Assembly (NCBI RefSeq): GCF_025465995.1
Contig: NZ_JANLNY010000004.1
Location: 62,001-126,000, forward strand
Length of the DNA stretch: 64,000 bases
Reading direction: 5' to 3'
Origin: Pseudomonas sp. 5P_3.1_Bac2
GTDB taxonomy: Bacteria > Pseudomonadota > Gammaproteobacteria > Pseudomonadales > Pseudomonadaceae
Shown here: piece by piece, positions 54,993 to 64,000 of the stretch
How positions within the stretch are numbered: the stretch's first letter is position 1
Layout: each line of letters opens with the position of its first letter
Notes under the pieces: model-generated
Told to the model about the DNA's origin: nothing
Databases searched by the model: none
Seen by the model: only the letters and a program-made list of their open reading frames with translations
Translations under genes and position numbers: made by a program

Positions 54993-56366
54993 GTGGCCAG
55001 GGAGCGTCAGCTGCTGAGCAGCGCCTGCGAGGTGAACTTCGACGGCTTGGTCGGCCCTACCCACAACTATGGTGGGCTGTCGGCCGGCAATGTGGCTTCG
55101 CAGTGCAACAGTCAGCTGTGCTCCAATCCCCGTCAGGCCGCGCAACAAGGCCTGGCCAAGATGAAGTTGCTGATGGATTTGGGCCTGCCCCAAGGCGTCA
55201 TCGCCCCGCAGGAACGCCCGGATCTCGCCAGCTTGCGCCGCTTGGGTTTCAGCGGCAGTGACGCTCAGGTGATTGCTCAGGCCGCAGAGCAGGCCATGCC
55301 CTTATTGGTGGCGTGCAGCTCGGCGTCGAGCATGTGGACGGCCAATGCCGCCACCGTCAGCCCCAGCGCCGATACCTTGGATGGTCGCGTGCATTTCACC
55401 GCGGCCAACCTCAACTGCAAATTCCACCGCAGCATCGAGCATCCCACCACCAGCCGGCTGCTGGCGGCGATGTTTGCCGATCCGACCTATTTTGCCCATC
55501 ACCCGGCGTTGCCGGCCGAGGCGCAGTTTGGTGATGAGGGCGCGGCCAATCATTCGCGCTTTTGTCGCGACTATGGCGCGCCCGGGGTCGAGCTGTTTGT
55601 GTATGGGCGCAGCGCCCTCGACGCACGCTACAGCGCGCCGCAGCGCTATCCGGCGCGGCAAACGTTGGAGGCTTCGCAAGCCGTGGCGCGTTTGCATGGT
55701 CTGAGTGACGACGCGCTGGTGTTTGCCCAGCAGTCGCCGCTGGTGATCGATCAGGGCGTGTTCCACAACGATGTAATTGCCGTGGGCAATGGCGAATTGC
55801 TGCTCTATCACCAAGATGCCTTTGTCCATAGCAGCAAGGTGCTGGATGAGCTGCGTGACAAGCTGGCTGCCCGCGGCGGGGAGTTGCAGGCCATCTGCGT
55901 GCCGCGCGAGGCGATCAGCGTGGCCGATGCGGTGCGCTCGTATCTGTTCAATAGCCAGCTGCTCAGCCTGCCGGATGGCGATGGGTTGCTGCTGGTGCCA
56001 CAGGAGTGCCAGGAGCAGGAAAAGGTCTGGCGCTATGTGCAGCACTTGGCCGACGCAGGCGGTCCAATTAATCGCGTACAGGCGGTAGATCTTAAGCAAA
56101 GTATGCAAAACGGTGGTGGTCCGGCTTGTCTGCGTTTGCGCGTGGCGCTTAAATCCGACGAGCTGGCAGCGGTCAATCCGGGGGTGTTGCTGACCCCGCT
56201 GTTGTATCAGCAGCTCAGCGCCTGGGTGGCTAAGCACTACCGTGATCGTTTGTGTGAAGAGGATTTAGCCGACCCGCAATTGTTAATCGAGTGCCGGACG
56301 GCCTTGGATGAACTGACGCAGATCCTTAAACTGGGCGCGGTTTATCCTTTTCAACTTGCTGAGTAG
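54993..56366 (+). CDS. aruB: N-succinylarginine dihydrolase
   Basis: Second AST step: hydrolyses N2-succinylarginine to N2-succinylornithine, CO2 and two NH3. 457 aa. GTG start at 54993; the usual '[16 protein letters not shown]' begins at residue 13, so the first 12 residues ([12 protein letters not shown]) are atypical and no ATG is available. The nucleophile is C379 ('[11 protein letters not shown]'); the catalytic His is in '[12 protein letters not shown]'. The TAG stop lies within a TAGGGTGGATG stretch resembling a REP remnant. Confidence 0.95.
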   Translation: MARERQLLSSACEVNFDGLVGPTHNYGGLSAGNVASQCNSQLCSNPRQAAQQGLAKMKLLMDLGLPQGVIAPQERPDLASLRRLGFSGSDAQVIAQAAEQAMPLLVACSSASSMWTANAATVSPSADTLDGRVHFTAANLNCKFHRSIEHPTTSRLLAAMFADPTYFAHHPALPAEAQFGDEGAANHSRFCRDYGAPGVELFVYGRSALDARYSAPQRYPARQTLEASQAVARLHGLSDDALVFAQQSPLVIDQGVFHNDVIAVGNGELLLYHQDAFVHSSKVLDELRDKLAARGGELQAICVPREAISVADAVRSYLFNSQLLSLPDGDGLLLVPQECQEQEKVWRYVQHLADAGGPINRVQAVDLKQSMQNGGGPACLRLRVALKSDELAAVNPGVLLTPLLYQQLSAWVAKHYRDRLCEEDLADPQLLIECRTALDELTQILKLGAVYPFQLAE

Positions 56367-56448
56367 GGTGGATGGCGTTGGCTTGCTCCGCCCTTAAGGC
56401 TTAAAGCGTGCGCAACATTCACCCCGGCAGCCCCACTGTGGAGTATTT

Positions 56449-56736
56449 ATGAGCGACGCCCTGCAACTCATTCTGGAAGACACCGACGGCACCCAACTGG
56501 AAACTTCCTGCACGCGTTTTGCGGTGCTCTGGCAAGGCCAGGAAATCTGGTTCCAACAAGTGGGTAACAACCAGCTGATGATCGGCGTTGACGTGGAAGA
56601 GGGCGCTAGCGAATACGCCAACTTGCTGCTGCGTCCACTGGCGACCAACCTGGTCAGCCTGGAGCTGGAAATGGAAGCCGCCGATCTGGCTGACGAAGAC
56701 GGCCATGTCCACGGCCCGGATTGCCAACACGATTGA
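56449..56736 (+). CDS. Conserved small protein of the aru operon
   Basis: 95-aa protein of unknown function, found between aruB and aruE in Pseudomonas. It is acidic, with beta-rich N-terminal two thirds and a C-terminal 'DEDGHVHGPDCQHD' rich in His, Asp and Cys that could bind metal. No signal peptide or membrane segment. GGAG precedes the ATG; aruE starts 9 nt after the stop. A role in arginine catabolism is suggested only by position. Confidence 0.85.
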   Translation: MSDALQLILEDTDGTQLETSCTRFAVLWQGQEIWFQQVGNNQLMIGVDVEEGASEYANLLLRPLATNLVSLELEMEAADLADEDGHVHGPDCQHD

Positions 56737-56745
56737 GGTAGCGCC

Positions 56746-57750
56746 ATGCTCGCCCTCGGTAAATTGCTGGACCTGACCCTCGCCGACCATGAGCCGGCAG
56801 CGAAGATTCAACTGACCGCCGAGGGTGCGCGCTTGCGCTGGCTAGCCGCTGGCGTGCTGGAAATCAGCCCGCCAGCCGGCTGTGACAGCGGCCTGGATCT
56901 GCTCCTTTCCGCCGGCTTGCACGGCAACGAAACCGCCCCCATCGAATTACTCGACCGCTTGCTGCAAGCCATTGCTCGTGGCCATCTAAAGCCTCAGGCG
57001 CGGGTGCTGTTTGTGTTCGGCAACCCCGAGGCTATGCGCCGCGGCGAGCGTTTTATCGAGCAAGACCTGAACGCCTTGTTCAGTGGCGAACATGAACGCC
57101 ATAGCGGCCCTGAGGCGTTACGTGCCGGCGATCTTGAACAACTGGCGCGGACCTTCTTCAAGCAGGCGCAGCGCCGGCGCTTGCATTACGATCTGCATAC
57201 GACCATTCGCCCCTCGTTGATCGAGCCTTTTGCCCTGTATCCGCTGCCTGAGGGCCAAGCCGGCAGTCGCGCTGAGTTGGCGCAATTGCGCGCGGCCGGG
57301 ATTAGCGCCGTGCTGCTGTACAACAAGAGCTCGGCCACCTTTAGCGCTTACACCGCGCAGCAACTGCAGGCCCAAGCCTTTACCCTAAAACTCGGTACGG
57401 CGCGGCCCTTTGGCCAAAATCAGCATATCGACCTCAGTGCCTTGGAGCAGCAAATTGCCGCGCTGATCGCCGGTAGTCCCACCCACGCCAATGAACTCGG
57501 TGATCTGCAACTGTTCAGCCTATCCCGGGAAGTGATTAAGCACAGTGAAGGCTTTCGTCTGCACTTACCGACCGGAGTGGCCAATTTCACCGAGCTGGGC
57601 CACGGCTCTTTGCTGGCGGAGGACCTCAGCGACACGCGCTGGCTGGTGAGTGAGCCGCACAGCCGTATCCTCTTCGCCAACCCACGGGTGCCGGTCGGCG
57701 CGCGAGCGGGTTTGGTCATTGTTCCGGCGCATAACCTGCAACTGGTCTGA
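56746..57750 (+). CDS. aruE: Succinylglutamate desuccinylase
   Basis: Last AST step: releases glutamate and succinate from succinylglutamate. 334 aa zinc hydrolase of the AstE/AspA family. Zinc ligands H59 and E62 are in 'GLHGNET', with a third His in '[11 protein letters not shown]'; '[12 protein letters not shown]' is a family segment. Closest partner genes are upstream on the same strand. Confidence 0.94.
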   Translation: MLALGKLLDLTLADHEPAAKIQLTAEGARLRWLAAGVLEISPPAGCDSGLDLLLSAGLHGNETAPIELLDRLLQAIARGHLKPQARVLFVFGNPEAMRRGERFIEQDLNALFSGEHERHSGPEALRAGDLEQLARTFFKQAQRRRLHYDLHTTIRPSLIEPFALYPLPEGQAGSRAELAQLRAAGISAVLLYNKSSATFSAYTAQQLQAQAFTLKLGTARPFGQNQHIDLSALEQQIAALIAGSPTHANELGDLQLFSLSREVIKHSEGFRLHLPTGVANFTELGHGSLLAEDLSDTRWLVSEPHSRILFANPRVPVGARAGLVIVPAHNLQLV

Positions 57751-57856
57751 GGCTTGAGGTCGATCTACTGTAATTGCCAGCTGTTGCTTGTTTTCGCGCA
57801 GACGCCCCCTTAGAGTCAGGCTAATTGCCTCAGTGTGCTCTCAAGGACTGTCTGTT

Positions 57857-58861
57857 ATGCCTGTTATCGATCTGCGCAGTGACACTGTCACCCAACCGAC
57901 TCCGGCTATGCGCCAAGCCATGCAGGCTGCGCCGCTGGGCGACGATGTATATGGCGAAGACCCCAGCGTTAATCAGTTGCAAGAGTACTTGGCCGCTGAA
58001 CTGGGCTTTGCCAGCGCGCTGTTTGTGCCCACCGGCACCATGAGCAACTTGCTCGGGCTGATGGCCCACTGTGAACGTGGCGATGAGTACATCGTCGGTC
58101 AGCAAGCGCACACCTATAAATATGAAGGCGGCGGCGCCGCCGTGCTGGGCTCGATTCAGCCGCAGCCGATTGACGGCGAAGCCGATGGCTCGCTGGATTT
58201 AGCCAAGGTCGCGGCGGCGATCAAGCAGGATGACTTCCACTTCGCCCGCACCCGCTTGCTGGCGCTGGAAAACACCATGCAAGGCAAGGTGCTGCCCCTG
58301 AGTTATTTACAGGCGGCGCGGGCGTTCACCCGTGAGCGTGGGTTGGGGCTGCATCTGGATGGCGCACGCTTATATAACGCGGCGGTTAAGTTGGCGGTGC
58401 CGGCGCGGGAGATCACCCAGCACTTTGACTCGGTGTCGGTGTGTCTGTCCAAGGGCTTGGGGGCGCCCATCGGCTCGGTGCTGTGCGGCAGCGCTGAGCT
58501 GATCGACAAGGCCCGACGCCTGCGCAAGATGGTGGGTGGCGGTATGCGCCAGGCCGGTGGCTTGGCGGCGGCAGGCCTGTATGCGCTCAAACATCAGGTC
58601 GAGCGCTTGGCCGAGGACCATGCCAATGCCGAGCGCTTGGCCGCCGGCTTAACTGAGCTGGGCTACAGCGTCGAGCCTGTGCAAACCAATATGGTCTATG
58701 TGCAGATTGGTGACCAAGCGCAGGCCTTGAAAGCTTTTGCCGCTGCCCGCGGCATCGTTCTTTCGGCTGCGCCGCGACTGCGCATGGTGACGCATTTGGA
58801 CGTTAGTTCGGCTGAGATTGATCAGGTAGTGGCGGCTTTTGCCGAATTTCGGCAGAATTGA
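57857..58861 (+). CDS. ltaE: Low-specificity L-threonine aldolase
   Basis: PLP enzyme splitting L-threonine and L-allo-threonine to glycine and acetaldehyde. The start at 57857 (AAGGA upstream) gives [15 protein letters not shown]. 334 aa. The PLP lysine is K199 in '[12 protein letters not shown]'. '[12 protein letters not shown]' and '[11 protein letters not shown]' are family motifs. It lies between aruE and alaS; 122 bp separate its end from the alaS start. Confidence 0.92.
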   Translation: MPVIDLRSDTVTQPTPAMRQAMQAAPLGDDVYGEDPSVNQLQEYLAAELGFASALFVPTGTMSNLLGLMAHCERGDEYIVGQQAHTYKYEGGGAAVLGSIQPQPIDGEADGSLDLAKVAAAIKQDDFHFARTRLLALENTMQGKVLPLSYLQAARAFTRERGLGLHLDGARLYNAAVKLAVPAREITQHFDSVSVCLSKGLGAPIGSVLCGSAELIDKARRLRKMVGGGMRQAGGLAAAGLYALKHQVERLAEDHANAERLAAGLTELGYSVEPVQTNMVYVQIGDQAQALKAFAAARGIVLSAAPRLRMVTHLDVSSAEIDQVVAAFAEFRQN

Positions 58862-58983
58862 TGGCATCTGCGCGGCCCTATAGTCGCGCTCTATCAATAA
58901 AGGCACTAGCCCCTAAGCGTAGGGCCGATATAATGCGGCCCTTTGCCGGCTTTATCGTGGCCGCTGGTTTTTGGAAGATTCCT

Positions 58984-61608
<2,625 letters not shown>

Positions 61609-61715
61609 GCGCCTGCGGCAAGGTCGACCTAAACCCGCTTTACGCCCACGGGTTTTGGTCGGCAGTTGAGTTGTATGTTTAATGGGCGCCCTTCAAGGGC
61701 TGAGGCGGCTTTGAA

Positions 61716-62954
61716 ATGGCTTTGATCGTACAGAAATTTGGCGGCACCTCCGTCGGCACTGTTGAGCGCATTCAGCAAGTGGCGCAGAAGGTGAAGAAGT
61801 TCCGCGAAAACGGCGATGACATTGTGGTTGTGGTTTCCGCCATGAGCGGTGAAACCAATCGCCTGATCGATCTGGCCAAACAGGTCAGTGATGGTCAGCC
61901 GGTACCCCGAGAGCTCGACGTAATGGTCTCCACCGGCGAGCAGGTCACCATTGCCCTGCTGGCCATGGCGCTGGAAAAGATTGGTGTGCCGGCGGTGTCG
62001 TACACCGGCAGCCAAGTGCGCATTCTTACTGACAGCGCGTTCAACAAGGCGCGCATCCTGCACATCGACGATCAAAACCTGCGTGCCGAGCTCAAGGCTG
62101 GCCGGGTAGTGGTGGTCGCTGGTTTCCAAGGCGTGGATGAGCAGGGCAACATTACCACCCTCGGCCGTGGTGGCTCCGACACCACTGGCGTGGCCTTGGC
62201 GGCCGCGCTGAAAGCTGACGAGTGCCAGATCTATACCGATGTCGACGGTGTTTACACCACTGACCCGCGTGTCGTGCCCCAGGCCCAGCGTCTGGAGAAA
62301 ATCACCTTTGAAGAAATGCTGGAAATGGCCAGCCTGGGCTCCAAGGTGCTGCAGATTCGCTCGGTAGAATTCGCCGGCAAGTACAACGTTCCGCTGCGCG
62401 TACTGCACAGCTTTAAGGAGGGGCCGGGCACCCTCATCACCTTAGACGAAGAGGAATCCATGGAACAGCCGATCATCTCTGGCATCGCTTTCAATCGCGA
62501 CGAAGCCAAGCTGACCATCCGTGGCGTACCGGATCTGCCGGGCGTAGCATTTAAGATTCTCGGCCCGATCAGCGCGGCCAACATTGAAGTCGACATGATC
62601 GTGCAGAACGTAGCGCACGATAACACTACCGACTTCACCTTCACGGTGCACCGCAATGACTACAATGCGGCCCTGCAAGTGCTGGAAAACACCTCGCGCG
62701 AACTGGGTGCCCGTGAAGTCAGCGGCAACACGCAAATCGCCAAGGTCTCGATTGTCGGTGTCGGCATGCGCTCCCACGCGGGCGTGGCCAGCCGCATGTT
62801 CGAAGCCCTGGCTAAAGAAAACATCAATATCCAGATGATTTCGACCTCTGAAATCAAAGTATCAGTGGTCATTGAAGAGAAATATCTGGAGTTGGCGGTG
62901 CGTGCGCTGCACACTGCGTTCGAGTTGGACGCACCGGCCCGGCCGGCCGAATAA
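61716..62954 (+). CDS. lysC: Aspartate kinase
   Basis: Phosphorylates aspartate at the entry to lysine, threonine and methionine synthesis. 412 aa. The N-terminal kinase domain has KFGGTS (7-12); two C-terminal ACT domains (about 265-335 and 345-405) give feedback control. An in-frame ATG at 62460 preceded by GAGGA (62451-62455) would produce a separate C-terminal ACT chain, as in alpha2-beta2 aspartokinases. A strong terminator follows. Confidence 0.96.
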   Translation: MALIVQKFGGTSVGTVERIQQVAQKVKKFRENGDDIVVVVSAMSGETNRLIDLAKQVSDGQPVPRELDVMVSTGEQVTIALLAMALEKIGVPAVSYTGSQVRILTDSAFNKARILHIDDQNLRAELKAGRVVVVAGFQGVDEQGNITTLGRGGSDTTGVALAAALKADECQIYTDVDGVYTTDPRVVPQAQRLEKITFEEMLEMASLGSKVLQIRSVEFAGKYNVPLRVLHSFKEGPGTLITLDEEESMEQPIISGIAFNRDEAKLTIRGVPDLPGVAFKILGPISAANIEVDMIVQNVAHDNTTDFTFTVHRNDYNAALQVLENTSRELGAREVSGNTQIAKVSIVGVGMRSHAGVASRMFEALAKENINIQMISTSEIKVSVVIEEKYLELAVRALHTAFELDAPARPAE

Positions 62955-62964
62955 GGGAATATTC

Positions 62965-62997
62965 AAAAGGCGCGCATCTACGCGCCTTTTGTCTTTT
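62965..62997 (+). terminator. Intrinsic terminator after lysC
   Basis: AAAAGGCGCG (62965-62974) pairs with CGCGCCTTTT (62981-62990), a perfect 10-bp stem with a 6-nt loop, followed by GTCTTTTT. Confidence 0.88.
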
Positions 62998-63012
62998 TGC
63001 TTGGCCCGAATA

Positions 63013-63042
63013 GGAACTTTTACTCTGTTCGGACTGGTCAAA
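63013..63042 (+). promoter_or_regulatory. Possible AlgU (sigma-E) promoter of csrA
   Basis: GGAACTT (63013-63019) and TCAAA (63038-63042) resemble the AlgU promoter elements, but the 18-nt spacer is slightly long. rsmA is known to be partly AlgU-dependent in P. aeruginosa. A separate sigma-70 promoter may lie nearer the gene. Confidence 0.35.
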
Positions 63043-63137
63043 ACTTGAACGCAGCCTCTGTTTGCTATGCTCGGAGTCGACGTTTTTTATTTTTTTGCAG
63101 ACTGCTGTACTGAACTGAAATCCGTAAGGAGAAAGGA

Positions 63138-63323
63138 ATGCTGATTCTGACTCGTAGGGTCGGAGAGACCCTGATGGTCGGTGACGAAGTCACTGTGACC
63201 GTGCTGGGCGTTAAAGGTAATCAGGTGCGAATTGGCGTGAATGCGCCTAAAGAAGTAGCTGTGCACCGTGAAGAAATCTACCAGCGCATCCAGAAAGAGA
63301 AGGTCGACGAACCAAGCCACTAA
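63138..63323 (+). CDS. csrA: CsrA/RsmA carbon storage regulator
   Basis: RNA-binding dimer that represses or activates translation by binding GGA motifs in 5' leaders; titrated by RsmZ, whose gene is at 28.6 kb. 61 aa, the Pseudomonas RsmA length. The RNA-contacting L4 and R44 ('[11 protein letters not shown]', 'VHREEI') are present. AAGGAGAAAGG precedes the ATG. The name rsmA is used in Pseudomonas. Confidence 0.97.
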   Translation: MLILTRRVGETLMVGDEVTVTVLGVKGNQVRIGVNAPKEVAVHREEIYQRIQKEKVDEPSH

Positions 63324-63342
63324 TTTAATTGAAAATTTTGCT

Positions 63343-63370
63343 TTGCAAACGGGGAAAACATGGTTAACAT
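63343..63370 (+). promoter_or_regulatory. Predicted promoter of the tRNA cluster
   Basis: TTGCAA (63343-63348), 16-nt spacer, TAACAT (63365-63370), followed by GCGCC about 15 bp before tRNA-Ser. Position and spacing fit a sigma-70 promoter, and the GC-rich start resembles a stringent discriminator. Confidence 0.5.
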
Positions 63371-63384
63371 GCGCCCCGTGTTGC

Positions 63385-63475
63385 GGAGAGGTGGCCGAGT
63401 GGCCGAAGGCGCTCCCCTGCTAAGGGAGTACACCTCAAAAGGGTGTCGGGGGTTCGAATCCCCCCTTCTCCGCCA
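63385..63475 (+). tRNA. tRNA-Ser (GCU)
   Basis: 91 nt including encoded CCA. Acceptor stem GGAGAGG with CTTCTCC; anticodon stem CTCCC/GGGAG with loop CTGCTAA, anticodon GCU; long variable arm as in serine tRNAs; T-loop GGTTCGAATCC. It is the first of four tRNA genes after csrA. Confidence 0.96.
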
Positions 63476-63550
63476 TTATTCAGCGTTGCAGAGCGCTGAA
63501 GCTAAGGCGAAAAGCTTCAAGCTAAAGTTTCTGTGATGCACCAAGTTAGT

Positions 63551-63627
63551 GGACTCATAGCTCAGCTGGATAGAGTACTCGGCTACGAACCGAGCGGTCG
63601 GAGGTTCGAATCCTCCTGAGTCCGCCA
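63551..63627 (+). tRNA. tRNA-Arg (ACG), copy 1
   Basis: 77 nt with CCA encoded. Acceptor GGACTCA/TGAGTCC; anticodon stem CTCGG/CCGAG with loop CTACGAA, anticodon ACG (A34 expected to be inosine). First of three identical copies. Confidence 0.96.
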
Positions 63628-63696
63628 TACACATGGCTTGCAGTGATGCAAGCCATTTTGTTTCAACCAGCGGTGATCTGGTCTAAAAGCGCCTAC

Positions 63697-63773
63697 GGAC
63701 TCATAGCTCAGCTGGATAGAGTACTCGGCTACGAACCGAGCGGTCGGAGGTTCGAATCCTCCTGAGTCCGCCA
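63697..63773 (+). tRNA. tRNA-Arg (ACG), copy 2
   Basis: Identical in sequence to copy 1. The spacer before it (63628-63696) ends with AACCAGCGGTGATCTGGTCT, which recurs before copy 3. Confidence 0.96.
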
Positions 63774-63844
63774 TATTCATGGCAACGCAGCAATGCGCAC
63801 CATGCAGCTGTAACCAGCGGTGATCTGGTCTAAAAGCGCCACAC

Positions 63845-63921
63845 GGACTCATAGCTCAGCTGGATAGAGTACTCGGCTACGAACCGAGCGGTCGGAGGTT
63901 CGAATCCTCCTGAGTCCGCCA
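63845..63921 (+). tRNA. tRNA-Arg (ACG), copy 3
   Basis: Identical to copies 1 and 2. A strong terminator follows 30 bp downstream. Confidence 0.96.
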
Positions 63922-63951
63922 TACCAAGCTTGCTTAGGTGCAAGCTAAGAG

Positions 63952-63983
63952 AAGGGCCTACAGCGATGTAGGCCCTTTTTTTA
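63952..63983 (+). terminator. Intrinsic terminator of the tRNA cluster
   Basis: AAGGGCCTACA (63952-63962) pairs with TGTAGGCCCTT (63967-63977), a perfect 11-bp stem with loop GCGA and a run of T to 63982. Confidence 0.9.
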
Positions 63984-64000
63984 TTGGCGCGATTTAGTTT

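Overview
The window is a chromosomal segment from a member of the Pseudomonadaceae. The gene order dxr-rseP-bamA-skp-lpxD-fabZ-lpxA-lpxB-rnhB-dnaE-accA-tilS-pyrG-kdsA-eno-ftsB-ispD, followed by ispF-truD-surE-pcm-nlpD-rpoS-rsmZ-fdxA-mutS, is the classical Pseudomonas arrangement, and the proteins read like close Pseudomonas orthologues. Species was not determined. The segment is gene-dense, moderately GC-rich, and almost all of it is core genome.

Layout. 1-20.2 kb (+): envelope biogenesis (RseP, BamA, Skp, lipid A enzymes LpxD/A/B, FabZ), DNA replication (RNase HII, Pol III alpha), fatty-acid, CTP, KDO and glycolytic enzymes, the tRNA-Ile lysidine synthase TilS, FtsB and the isoprenoid enzyme IspD. 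20.2-23.2 kb: a glutathione-dependent formaldehyde detoxification unit (divergent LysR regulator, AdhC, FghA). 23.3-28.8 kb (+): IspF, TruD, SurE, Pcm, NlpD and the stationary-phase sigma factor RpoS, followed by the small RNA RsmZ with a GacA-type upstream element. 28.8-31.9 kb (-): FdxA and MutS.

31.9-38.6 kb is the accessory part. It has a decayed GNAT acetyltransferase, an orphan methyltransferase, a TSUP permease, a NUDIX hydrolase and a REP-associated tyrosine transposase (RAYT). Around the RAYT are many REP-like hairpins of one family, including a tandem array of 171-173 bp units. Next to these is an AT-rich gene for an OLD-like protein (ABC ATPase plus TOPRIM), inserted directly after the nrdB terminator and a candidate anti-phage gene. 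The cinA-recA genes usually found beyond mutS are absent here.

38.6-46.8 kb: class Ia ribonucleotide reductase (nrdA, nrdB on -) with NrdR-like and DnaA boxes upstream, a divergent two-component pair, and a RluA-type pseudouridine synthase. 47-51.4 kb: minCDE (-), a lipid A acyltransferase and a patatin-like protein. 51.5-57.8 kb: the arginine succinyltransferase (AST) operon behind an ArgR-like box, with aruC, aruF, aruG, aruB, a small conserved gene and aruE, but without aruD. 57.8-64 kb: threonine aldolase, alaS, lysC, csrA/rsmA, tRNA-Ser(GCU) and three identical tRNA-Arg(ACG) genes.

The window holds both RsmA (the RNA-binding repressor) and RsmZ (the RNA that titrates it), plus RpoS, so several post-exponential regulators lie together. 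Comparisons with P. aeruginosa gene order and protein lengths are from memory, not from a search.
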